A program made the translations under genes and the position numbers. DNA of 30,248 nt from an uncultured Oscillospiraceae bacterium (GTDB lineage Bacteria > Bacillota > Clostridia > Oscillospirales > Oscillospiraceae). This document shows, piece by piece, positions 23,681 through 30,248 of the stretch (within the stretch, counting starts at the first letter, position 1; the number at the start of each line of letters is the position of its first letter). The notes under the pieces were generated by a model. That model was not told where the DNA came from. It saw nothing but the letters and a program-made list of their open reading frames with translations, and searched no databases. The DNA lies in assembly GCA_910587395.1 (NCBI GenBank), contig CAJULJ010000034.1, positions 1 through 30,248 of the forward strand. Direction: 5' to 3'.

Positions 23681-24997
23681 TTACTGGTTGAGCAGGGCGG
23701 TGTAGGAGGCGGAGTTGTCGGTCTTAACCATGTTGATGGCGAAAGCGTCATACTGGCTGGGGTTGCCCAGACGATTGGTGATGTTGGCCTCGGTCTGGCC
23801 GTCGCCGCCGATGTACTCCACGTTCAGGTTCAGAATGTCGTCGTAGTTCTGGAGCAGGGGCTGATAGGTGGCGCTGAGGAAGTTATCAGCGGAGTTGTAG
23901 ATGTTCAGCCACACGCTCTTGGTGGGATGGGCGTCATCCTTCAGCTGGTTGCTCACGGGGGCGTAGGGCTTGGTGGCGTCCAGGAAGTCCTGATAGTTCT
24001 CAGCGGTGACGGCGGCGTTCAGGGCGTAGTAGGAGCGCTCGGCGTCCACATACTTGTACACGTCGTCGCTGAGTACGTTGCCCGCATCATCGGCGGTGCC
24101 GATACCGGTGTCGATGTCCACGCCGTCCAGGGCGTTGCGCAACACGCGCAGAGTCAGGTAGGCCTGCACGTCGGCGTGCTGGCTGATGGTGCCGCCGTAA
24201 CCGTCGGCGATGGCGGCCACAGCGTCGGCGTTGGCGTCATAGCCGAAGGTGGGAACCTTGTTCTCCTTGGACCAGGCGTTGAACATGGCCATGCCCATGC
24301 CGTCGTTGTTGGAGGCCACGATGTCGATCTGGTCGCCGAAGGTGGACACCCAGGTGCCGATGGTGTTGCCGGCGGTGGCGGCATCCCAGGTGGCGCCGGC
24401 GGAGTTCTTCATCTCCTGAGAGGCCAGCTCGCGGACGGTGTACTCTTTGCCGCCGATGGTCAGCTTGCCATCCTGGACGGCGGTGGCGCTGCCGTCAGCA
24501 TTGATGCCCACGGCGTCGCTCTTGACGGCGCCGCCATCCTCAACGGCGGTGCCCAGAGCCTTGCGGACGCCCCGGGTGCGGGCGATGGAGTCGTTGTGGC
24601 CGATGTCACCGATGGCCAGCACGTAGCCGATGACGCCGTCGCCGTTGCGGTCGATCTCGTCGATGTGGGCGGTGATGTAGTCCAGGATCATCTGGCCCTG
24701 GAGCTCAGCGCCCTGAACGGCGTCAAAGCCCACATAGTAGGTGTCCTTGTTGAAGCTCAGGGCGTCCATGTCCAGTTCGCCGGTGGAGCTGTTGGAGGGC
24801 TGACGGTTGAACCACACCAGGGGCTTATCCTTGTTGGCCACGTCGCCGGCAGGGCCCTCGGGAGCCTTGGACTCGTCAGAGGGAGCGGCGCTGTTGGTCT
24901 CGGGGGCTTTGCTGGTGTCGCCGTCGGCATTGTTGCCGCAGGCGGCCAGACTCAGCACCATAACCAGCGCCAAGAGCATTGCAAGAGCTTTTTTCAT
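23681..24997 (-). CDS. mglB: Galactose/glucose-type periplasmic-binding lipoprotein of the Mgl importer
   Basis: This 438-residue substrate-binding protein has a lipoprotein signal peptide (MKKALAMLLALVMVLSLAAC, lipidated Cys20). A low-complexity linker rich in S, P, E and D follows (about 22-58). The periplasmic-binding fold includes LVWFNRQPS, YYVGFDAVQGAELQG and NDSIARTRGVRKALG, and the element DRNGDGVIGYVLAIGD. That last element resembles the D-x-N-x-D-G calcium loop context of galactose-binding protein. IVASNNDGMGMAMFNAW and VPTFGYDANADAVAAI are typical ligand-contact regions. It is longer than E. coli MglB (about 330), mainly through the linker and insertions. It is first in the operon, with AAAGGAGAA before the ATG. 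Galactose, glucose or methyl-galactoside is the probable ligand. Confidence 0.92.
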   Translation of the reverse strand: MKKALAMLLALVMVLSLAACGNNADGDTSKAPETNSAAPSDESKAPEGPAGDVANKDKPLVWFNRQPSNSSTGELDMDALSFNKDTYYVGFDAVQGAELQGQMILDYITAHIDEIDRNGDGVIGYVLAIGDIGHNDSIARTRGVRKALGTAVEDGGAVKSDAVGINADGSATAVQDGKLTIGGKEYTVRELASQEMKNSAGATWDAATAGNTIGTWVSTFGDQIDIVASNNDGMGMAMFNAWSKENKVPTFGYDANADAVAAIADGYGGTISQHADVQAYLTLRVLRNALDGVDIDTGIGTADDAGNVLSDDVYKYVDAERSYYALNAAVTAENYQDFLDATKPYAPVSNQLKDDAHPTKSVWLNIYNSADNFLSATYQPLLQNYDDILNLNVEYIGGDGQTEANITNRLGNPSQYDAFAINMVKTDNSASYTALLNQ

Positions 24998-25076
24998 AAA
25001 CTATTCTCCTTTTCCTTGAGTGATTTAGACAAAAGTGAACCAGCTTTTCAGCGGTCTTTCATCTAATCCATCTATC

Positions 25077-25105
25077 ATTCTAATAGAAAGCGCATCAAAA
25101 TGCAA
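25077..25105 (-). promoter_or_regulatory. Candidate promoter of the Mgl operon
   Basis: On the minus strand, TTGCAT (complement of 25100-25105) and TAGAAT (complement of 25077-25082) are separated by 17 bases, about 80 bases before the binding-protein ATG. The -35 box is weak (three of six), so an activator may be needed, or the true promoter may lie elsewhere in this 273-base gap. Confidence 0.4.
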
Positions 25106-25204
25106 GAGGAAATTTCGTTGTATTTGGTATAATTTCTCATTCAGCCGGTACGTGTGTATCAAGGCCGGTCCGAGAAGGCCGTATTCGGCGGACAGATTCT
25201 CCTC

Positions 25205-25256
25205 TTGACACCGCGGTCCGCCTGTGCTAACATGAAAACAAACCAACGGTTTGTTT
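25205..25256 (+). promoter_or_regulatory. TetR-gene promoter with overlapping operator
   Basis: TTGACA (25205-25210), a 17-base spacer and TAACAT (25228-25233) form a good sigma-A promoter. Immediately after it, at the expected transcription start, lies a perfect 9-bp inverted repeat: AAACAAACC (25236-25244), spacer AAC, GGTTTGTTT (25248-25256). This arrangement implies autorepression. The dyad resembles the one before the MFS gene (25987-26003). Confidence 0.85.
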
Positions 25257-25270
25257 GGGAGGGTGAGCCT

Positions 25271-25945
25271 GTGGGACGGGGCAAATATCCGGAGATGACG
25301 ATACAGAGAATTCTGGATACGGCAGAGCGGCTGTTCATAGAAAAGGGCTATGACGCCGCGTCCCTCCAGGACATCATTGATGCCACAGGGCTGTCCAAAG
25401 GGGCCATCTACCACCATTTTTCCTCCAAGGAGGACATTTTTTACTCCGTGTGCGACCGCATCGGCCAGCGCAACAGCCAAGTGCTGGCCCAGGTCCGGGA
25501 TGACCCGGCCCTGAATGGCCTGGACAAGCTGCGGGCTATTTTCAAAGCGTCCCTCCAGCCGGAGCGCCAGGCCAAAATGTTCTGTATGATGCCCTACCTG
25601 CTGGACAACGCCAAGTTTCTGGCCACCGAGCTGCGCAGCATCTTCTCCGAGGTGGTGCCCGAGTTCGTGGAGCCCATCATCCGCCAAGGCATGGCGGACG
25701 GCTCCATCCTCACCGACCAGCCCAGGGCGCTGGCGGAGGCCATGATTCTGCTGTCCGACGTGTGGATCAACCCCATCGTCCAACCCACCACCCCGGAGGA
25801 GATTCGGGAGCGGTGCGCCATGTATAACCAGCTTTTCCGCTCCTTCGGCATCGACGGACTCATTAATGAGGAGGTCGTGAAGACTCTGGAGGACTATGGC
25901 AGGCTGGTACACGATCCATCCCCGGAGGGGAAAAATTGTATCTGA
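25271..25945 (+). CDS. TetR-family transcriptional repressor
   Basis: This 224-residue protein has the N-terminal DNA-binding domain VGRGKYPEMTIQRILDTAERLF, then SLQDIIDATGLSKGAIYHHFSSKEDIF (about residues 31-57), the TetR helix-turn-helix with the characteristic GxxxxxIYxHF element. A divergent helical ligand-binding domain follows. The frame is open upstream, but I chose the GTG at 25271: GGGAGGG lies just upstream, the protein then starts as TetR proteins do, and the promoter/operator ends before it. It directly precedes an MFS exporter whose leader carries a matching operator, so it probably represses itself and the pump until a toxic ligand binds. The ligand is unknown. Confidence 0.93.
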   Translation: MGRGKYPEMTIQRILDTAERLFIEKGYDAASLQDIIDATGLSKGAIYHHFSSKEDIFYSVCDRIGQRNSQVLAQVRDDPALNGLDKLRAIFKASLQPERQAKMFCMMPYLLDNAKFLATELRSIFSEVVPEFVEPIIRQGMADGSILTDQPRALAEAMILLSDVWINPIVQPTTPEEIRERCAMYNQLFRSFGIDGLINEEVVKTLEDYGRLVHDPSPEGKNCI

Positions 25946-25986
25946 AAAGGAGCGCCTGAAAGGGCGGCTTCTTTTTGGAAATATAA

Positions 25987-26003
25987 AAACCGACGGTCGG
26001 TTT
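25987..26003 (+). promoter_or_regulatory. Second TetR-type operator, before the MFS gene
   Basis: AAACCGAC (25987-25994) and GTCGGTTT (25996-26003) are perfect inverted repeats around one central base. The 16-base stretch from AACC onward matches the dyad at the TetR promoter in 13 positions (AACC, A/G, ACGGT, T/C, T/G, GTTT). It ends a few bases before the AAAGGAG of the MFS gene, so repressor bound here would block transcription or early elongation. Confidence 0.85.
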
Positions 26004-26020
26004 ATAAAGGAGAATCCACC

Positions 26021-27271
26021 ATGAAAAAAACACAGACGCCCCTGTTCCGCCGGGATTTCACCCTGGTGCTCATCGGGCAGATCATTTCCCTGTTCGGCAG
26101 CGCCATCCTGCGCTTCGCGCTGCCTCTGTATCTGCTGAGGGAGACCGAATCCGCCGCGCTGTTCGGTGCGGTGGGGGCGGCGGCCTTTCTCCCCGCCGTG
26201 CTGTGCTCCCCCATCGGCGGAGTGGCGGCGGACCGGGTGAACAAGCGGAATATCATGGTGGCGCTGGATTTTTCCACAGCGGGCCTGGTTTTGGCGTACA
26301 CGCTCCTGCTGGAGCGGGCGCCGCTGGTGCCGCTGATGATCGTCTGCCTCATGCTGCTGTACGGCATCGCGGGGGCCTACCAGCCCGCCGTCCAGGCCAG
26401 CATCCCCCTGCTGGCGGAGCCGGAGCGGCTCACCGCCGCCAACGCGCTCATCAATATGGTGAGCACCCTGTCCGGCCTGCTGGGGCCGGTGGTGGGGGGC
26501 GTGCTGTTCGGGGCCTTTGGCATCCGGCCCATTTTGTGGGTGAGTATTGGATGCTTTTTCCTGTCCGCCGTCATGGAGCTCTTGATTCATATCCCGCACC
26601 AGCCCCGGACGGGAGAGGGGAGCGTGCTGGACACCGTGAGGCGGGACCTGGGGGAGAGCTGGCGGTTCATCCGCAGGGAAAAGCCGGTGTTTCTATCCGT
26701 CATGGCGGTGCTGGCCCTGTTCAACCTGGCGCTGTCCGCCGCCCTGATCGTGGGCATCCCGGTGGCGGTGGTCCAGGTGCTGGGCATGAGCGATGCCCGG
26801 CTGGGGCTGACCCAAGCTGCCATGGGGCTGGGCGGACTGTTCGGCGGCGTGCTGGCGGCCTGCCTGGGAGAGCGGCTGAGGCTGCGGCAGGGAGGCGCCA
26901 TCCTGCTGGCGGCCAGCCTGACGGCGGCGGGGATGGGAGCGGCCCTGCTGCCAGGGGTGCCGGATTCTATGGGCTGGTGGGTGGTGACGGTCATGAGCTT
27001 TGCCATCATGGTGCTGTCCACCCTGCTGGTGGTGGTGCTCACCGCCGCCGTCCAGCGGGAAACACCAACCGAGCTGCTGGGCAAGGTGATGGCCTTCATC
27101 ATGGCGGTGTCCAACTGCGCCTCCCCGCTGGGACAGGCCGTCTATGGGGGGCTGTTCGAATGGTGTGCTCCCTGGGTGGTGCTGCTGGGGGCGGCGGGGA
27201 CTGCCGCAGTGACGGCGATATGCTCCCGGAGGGTGTTCCGGGCGCTGGAGACGGGGCTACCCCCGCAGTGA
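26021..27271 (+). CDS. MFS efflux transporter
   Basis: This 416-residue protein has about twelve membrane helices. It opens with DFTLVLIGQIISLFGSAILRFALPLYLL, typical of the MFS_3/DHA3 group that includes macrolide and siderophore exporters. The cytoplasmic A-type motif between TM2 and TM3 reads GGVAADRVNKRNIMVALD, the family's GxxaDrxxrRxxm pattern. A comparable loop in the second half (GGVLAACLGERLRLRQGG) is weaker. Its gene follows TetR by 75 bases, with an operator in the gap, so it is probably an inducible drug or metabolite efflux pump. It converges on the AraC gene. The substrate is unknown. Confidence 0.92.
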   Translation: MKKTQTPLFRRDFTLVLIGQIISLFGSAILRFALPLYLLRETESAALFGAVGAAAFLPAVLCSPIGGVAADRVNKRNIMVALDFSTAGLVLAYTLLLERAPLVPLMIVCLMLLYGIAGAYQPAVQASIPLLAEPERLTAANALINMVSTLSGLLGPVVGGVLFGAFGIRPILWVSIGCFFLSAVMELLIHIPHQPRTGEGSVLDTVRRDLGESWRFIRREKPVFLSVMAVLALFNLALSAALIVGIPVAVVQVLGMSDARLGLTQAAMGLGGLFGGVLAACLGERLRLRQGGAILLAASLTAAGMGAALLPGVPDSMGWWVVTVMSFAIMVLSTLLVVVLTAAVQRETPTELLGKVMAFIMAVSNCASPLGQAVYGGLFEWCAPWVVLLGAAGTAAVTAICSRRVFRALETGLPPQ

Positions 27272-27420
27272 GCGCTGTCCCTCAGGCCTGCTCACCCGCC
27301 TTTTCCGCGTTCATAGAATGCTGGTCCGGCGCCAGGGGCACCGGCATGGCCCCGCAGGGGTCCGGCCCGAGGCTCCGGAGGGCGCTCCGACGAAACAGGG
27401 AGAACTGGGGGGCCATTTCT

Positions 27421-28398
27421 CTACGAATGCTTTGCGGCTCCTCCCCAGGTCCCTTCACGGTCAGCGGCTTGAGCCGCTTCCTGCGGCAAAAGCCGCCCGG
27501 CTCTCTCCGCGATTTTTTTACGATACTCCGAGGGAGCGCAGCCCTTCAACGTACGGAAGGTTTTGGAAAAATAGCTGGCGTCCTGGAAGCCGCATCTGGC
27601 GCCGATTTCGGAGACGCTCAGCTCAGACGCGGACAGAAGCTCCGCCGCCTTTTGAACGCGGTACTGAATCACATATTGAATGGGCGTCTGGCCGATGATG
27701 CTTCGGAAGCACCGCAGGCACTCGCTTTCGCTGACCATGGCGCTGTGGGCGATGGCGGCGGTGCTCAGCTCTGAGGTGTAATGGCTGCGGATATATTCCA
27801 GCATAAGCTTCACCCGGCCCTCCTCCCGCAGGGCTTTTCCAGACCGGGGCATCCGGGTGTCGGGCTGGTGGCTGGACAGCAGAAATACCAGCCTGGACAG
27901 CGCGTCCCGGGTCCAAAACTCATAGCCTGGAGGTTCCTGCGCGCAGCTTATCCAGGCGGCCTCGACGGCCTGGACCGCCTCCCGGTGCCAGAGCTCAGAG
28001 CCGTCAAAGCAGACGCATTCCTGTCTCTGAGCCTCAATCAGCGGCTGGAGATAGCCGGTCCAGAAAATGCTGTCCGGTCCGCCGCCCACCAGCCTGGGAT
28101 GAAACACCGCCGAGTGGAGCCGGCATACCGGCTGCCCATGGCTCCAGGCCGCGTGGAGCACCCCGGAGTTGACGAATGCGCCTTCGCCCTGCCGCAGGAT
28201 GAAGCGCTGCGTTCCAGCCGCTACGACGGCTGTGCCCTCCGACACCACCAGTACCTCCAGCTCTGTATGCCAGTGCCAGGGGACAGGAGTCCCTGTCAAA
28301 TCGTCATGGTAACAGGCGACGGGGAATTGAGCGCAGCCGTGCTGCGCCAGCTCCCGGCCACAGTCATCGGTTTTTGCATCGCACAGCATAAGCGCCAT
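27421..28398 (-). CDS. AraC-family transcriptional regulator with cupin sensor domain
   Basis: This protein has 325 residues from the chosen ATG. The N-terminal cupin-like sensor (about 15-130) contains WHWHTELEVLVVSEG (His42 and His44), a typical sugar-sensing AraC opening, and LRQGEGAFVNSGVLHA. The C-terminal DNA-binding domain (about 205-305) has both helix-turn-helix units: LSTAAIAHSAMVSESECLRCFRSIIGQTPIQYV and SVSEIGARCGFQDASYFSKTFRTLKGCAPSEYRK. The frame stays open to 28572, but GAGGAGG (28405-28411) six bases before the ATG at 28398 decides the start. It lies downstream of a GntR/LacI-type gene in the same direction; 249 bases and a long inverted repeat separate them. It probably activates a carbohydrate pathway outside the window. 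Confidence 0.92.
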   Translation of the reverse strand: MALMLCDAKTDDCGRELAQHGCAQFPVACYHDDLTGTPVPWHWHTELEVLVVSEGTAVVAAGTQRFILRQGEGAFVNSGVLHAAWSHGQPVCRLHSAVFHPRLVGGGPDSIFWTGYLQPLIEAQRQECVCFDGSELWHREAVQAVEAAWISCAQEPPGYEFWTRDALSRLVFLLSSHQPDTRMPRSGKALREEGRVKLMLEYIRSHYTSELSTAAIAHSAMVSESECLRCFRSIIGQTPIQYVIQYRVQKAAELLSASELSVSEIGARCGFQDASYFSKTFRTLKGCAPSEYRKKIAERAGRLLPQEAAQAADREGTWGGAAKHS

Positions 28399-28554
28399 AC
28401 CGGGCCTCCTCATTTTGGCGGAATATTTACAGTATTCGGCCGTTTGGTCATAAGCGCGTTTCTTTTTAGCGGGTATTATTTTATCACGAAACACGGAGGA
28501 GCGCAACCGGGTACATCTTAACGCCGCCTCCGCAAAGCTTGAGACGCAGAATAA

Positions 28555-28602
28555 CCCCGCCCAGTCTGCCAAGTCTCAAACACTCGTTCGAATTGGGCGG
28601 GG
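28555..28602. repeat. 9-bp perfect GC-rich inverted repeat between the AraC and GntR genes
   Basis: CCCCGCCCA (28555-28563) and TGGGCGGGG (28594-28602) are perfect complements around a 30-base spacer, located after the stop of the minus-strand GntR-type gene. Only TTATTC follows on the minus strand, so it would be at best a weak terminator. It could also be a regulator site in the AraC upstream region. Confidence 0.5.
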
Positions 28603-28647
28603 CCGTTCAAAATTGGCACGGCGCGGATGGCGGGAACGGGAGAGCGG

Positions 28648-29799
28648 TTACGGCAAAAGGTTCGGCGTGGGATATGGTTTCTTCTTTTCTGCCGGATGGA
28701 CGGGCCCGATGGAGCGGCCCATATGGATTTTGGGTGCCAGCACATAGGAGTAATTTTTATCCTCGCAGTCCCGGTTGCGGATCATCCGCATCAGGCGGGA
28801 GGCCACCTCCCGGCCGATCTCCCGGCCCTGGTGGATGGAGCAGGTGACGCCCTCCGCCGCCCAGTTCGGGCCGGAATAGTCGAAGCACACCAGCGAACAA
28901 TCCTCCGGCACCCGCCGGCCCTGCTTGTCCAGCACCTGACGCACCAGACGGTAAATCATGTAGTTGCAGCACACGATGGCGGTGCAGTGGGGAAGCCCTC
29001 TCAAAAAACGGTCGATGGACCGGGTGAACCGAACGTCGTGGGCCTCGTTGGAGATACACCACTTGATGTAATCGTCCTGGTACTCGACTCCATTCTGACG
29101 CAGGGCCTCCACCATTCCCTGGAACTTTTCGATGCTCTGGTAGTTGTCGTAGACAAAAATACCCGCGATATGCCGGTGGCCCGCCTGGATCAGCGGCCCG
29201 ATGAGCTCCCGGGCGCACCGCAGGTCGTTGATCACCACCCGGGGGTATTTCAGATTTTTATAGTAGTTGTTGTAAAAGATCACCGGGATGCGTTTCTGAT
29301 AGATCTTTTGATAGCAGTCCAGATTGGGGTTGAGGAGGCTTGCCTTCACTCCGTCCACAATGAAGCCTTGAAAGCCCTGGCTGGTCACCGACTGGAGGCA
29401 GCGGCGTTCGTTGGCAAATTTGTTGTCCGTCAAAAAGGTGCGCAGGTCCACCTGATCCGGGGGCAGGATGCTGCGAATGCCGTCCATCAGGCTGGAGTTG
29501 GCGTCGCCGTCCTGTCCCTGGAGGATCAGGCCGATCTTGATCCGGCCCGCGCTGCCGCCGGGCTCCCAGGACAGGGCCCGCTCCTTGTTGATGTAGGTGC
29601 CGCTGCCCTTGACCTTGCGCAGCAGGCCCTCCTGGGTCAGGCAGTCCAAGGCGGCGCGGACCGTTTCCCGGCTGACGGACAGCCGGCGGCTCAGGGCGTT
29701 TTCCGAGGGGATGCGGGTGCTGCTGGAAAACTTGTTCTCCTCAATGTAGGCCCGCACCCACTGGTATACCATTTCCCACTTTCGGTCCCTGGCGTTCAT
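28648..29799 (-). CDS. GntR-type regulator with LacI-like sugar-binding domain (AraR-like)
   Basis: This 383-residue hybrid regulator has an N-terminal GntR winged helix (about residues 5-72) with RIPSENALSRRLSVSRETVRAALDCLTQEGLLRKVKGSGTYI. A periplasmic-binding-protein-like effector domain (about 84-370) follows: IKIGLILQG, FQGFIVDGVKAS, IPVIFYNNYY, RVVINDLRCARELIGPLIQAGHRHIAGIF and EDCSLVCFDYSG. This is the architecture of AraR, the arabinose repressor of Bacillus, though the effector cannot be named. I chose the ATG at 29799, preceded by GGAGGGGAGAG, over one twelve codons upstream. The sulfatase gene ends 65 bases upstream in the same direction, so the two may form one transcript and the regulator may control sulfated-glycan use. 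Confidence 0.92.
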   Translation of the reverse strand: MNARDRKWEMVYQWVRAYIEENKFSSSTRIPSENALSRRLSVSRETVRAALDCLTQEGLLRKVKGSGTYINKERALSWEPGGSAGRIKIGLILQGQDGDANSSLMDGIRSILPPDQVDLRTFLTDNKFANERRCLQSVTSQGFQGFIVDGVKASLLNPNLDCYQKIYQKRIPVIFYNNYYKNLKYPRVVINDLRCARELIGPLIQAGHRHIAGIFVYDNYQSIEKFQGMVEALRQNGVEYQDDYIKWCISNEAHDVRFTRSIDRFLRGLPHCTAIVCCNYMIYRLVRQVLDKQGRRVPEDCSLVCFDYSGPNWAAEGVTCSIHQGREIGREVASRLMRMIRNRDCEDKNYSYVLAPKIHMGRSIGPVHPAEKKKPYPTPNLLP

Positions 29800-29830
29800 A
29801 GGCTCTCCCCTCCGCGTCAGAGCATACAGC

Positions 29831-29858
29831 CGCAAGGGCGGCCATGGCCGCCCTTGCG
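29831..29858. repeat. 28-bp perfect palindrome between the sulfatase and GntR genes
   Basis: The 28 bases are perfectly self-complementary (left half CGCAAGGGCGGCCA, axis between 29844 and 29845). The palindrome starts six bases after the sulfatase stop and lies about 31 bases before the GntR start. In RNA it would form a stem of up to 12 bp. No T-run follows on the minus strand, so it may stabilise or attenuate the transcript, or be a DNA-level operator for the GntR-type protein. Confidence 0.75.
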
Positions 29859-29864
29859 CAGTTT

Positions 29865-30248
29865 TCAGTCCGTAATGACGGGCCGGGTTCCCTCCGCCCG
29901 CTCAATCCACGCTGCCAGACGCGTACGCAGATCAGCCTTCACCTGGACATAGGCGGGGTTTTCTACCACATTGTCCAGCTGCCAGGGGTCTTTCTTCAGA
30001 TCGTACAGGAAGTCGTCGGCGTAAGTGTCTGAGGCGGCCGCCTCACCGCCGTTGACGCCGGGGGCATAGACCGAATAGAGGTAATCCGGCGTGCGGATGC
30101 ACCGGCCCACCCGGCTCTCCGAAATCTGGGCAAACACCTCGTTTGGTCTATTATGGTCCTTTTTCTCCACCACGTCAAGGAGGTTTTCGCCAATCATGGC
30201 GTCCCCCACGTACACCCCGGCCAGGGCCAGGATGGTCTTGGGCAGGCT
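29865..30248 (-). CDS. Sulfatase, C-terminal part (gene continues beyond the window)
   Basis: The frame is open from the window end. It reads SLPKTILALAGVYVGDAMIGENLLDVV, the post-catalytic segment of alkaline-phosphatase-superfamily sulfatases (typical pattern DLxPTLLxLAGVxxPxxMxGxSL). YLYSVYAPGV and DDFLYDLKKDPWQLDNVVENPAYVQVKADLRTRLAAWIE follow, the standard sulfatase end (LYDLxxDPxExxNLxxxP). About 127 residues are seen. The catalytic Cys/Ser-x-Pro-x-Arg motif, which would tell type and maturation, is outside the window. It would hydrolyse a sulfate ester on a glycan or small molecule. Its closeness to a GntR/LacI-type regulator suggests sugar-responsive control. Confidence 0.85.
   Translation of the reverse strand, partial: SLPKTILALAGVYVGDAMIGENLLDVVEKKDHNRPNEVFAQISESRVGRCIRTPDYLYSVYAPGVNGGEAAASDTYADDFLYDLKKDPWQLDNVVENPAYVQVKADLRTRLAAWIERAEGTRPVITD

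Noticed and set aside
26203..27774. 523-residue plus-strand open frame in another frame of the MFS gene
   Set aside because: It is rich in G, A, R and P and spans the MFS/AraC convergence; both real genes have clear family motifs in other frames.
1..30248. CRISPR arrays, tRNA and rRNA genes, known riboswitches
   Set aside because: No regularly spaced repeat array, cloverleaf with a CCA-type end, or rRNA-like conserved stretch was recognised by eye; a covariance-model search was not possible.

Overview
The window reads like chromosomal DNA of a GC-rich anaerobic Clostridia-type Firmicute, plausibly an Oscillospiraceae gut commensal. This is inferred from strong AGGAGG-type ribosome binding sites, an Mgl-type sugar ABC system, M20 Xaa-His dipeptidases, an aldo/keto reductase with ferredoxin-like cysteine clusters, and a cytoplasmic hybrid kinase. 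No rRNA, tRNA or CRISPR array was seen.

Region 1 (1-2604) is AT-richer than the rest. It holds the frameshifted N-terminal remnant of a Tn916/Tn1549-type tyrosine integrase, then a complete methyl-accepting chemotaxis protein and a gene-poor stretch ending in a bidirectional terminator. It looks like the scar of a mobile element.

Region 2 (2605-13970) is the most unusual part. A LysR regulator faces a long plus-strand gene train: an AtuA-family protein split into large and small ORFs, a family III CoA-transferase, an M20C Xaa-His dipeptidase, a YfcC/DcuC-type carrier, an APC permease, a small membrane protein, an EamA exporter and a second M20C dipeptidase. A dyad with LysR-box geometry lies in the divergent promoter region. 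An internal hairpin terminator and an operator-like repeat array divide the train into sub-units. The layout suggests a regulated pathway that takes up a dipeptide or amino-acid conjugate, hydrolyses it and activates a released acid with CoA. The substrate is unknown.

Region 3 (14007-20260) holds signalling and stress genes. An aldo/keto reductase with C-terminal Fe-S motifs is divergent, from two good sigma-A promoters, to a cytoplasmic PAS hybrid histidine kinase. A REC-GGDEF diguanylate cyclase follows, then an ECF-like sigma factor overlapping a membrane-anchored putative anti-sigma protein.

Region 4 (20277-24997, minus strand) is an MglBAC-type galactose/methyl-galactoside ABC importer. 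Its permease carries an unusual cytoplasmic coiled-coil extension of about 220 residues. A large hairpin separates the binding-protein gene from the ATPase gene.

Region 5 (25205-30248) contains a TetR repressor with an MFS efflux pump, sharing matching operators, followed on the minus strand by an AraC-type regulator, an AraR-like GntR/LacI hybrid regulator and the C-terminal end of a sulfatase that runs off the window. A 28-bp perfect palindrome sits between the sulfatase and the GntR gene.
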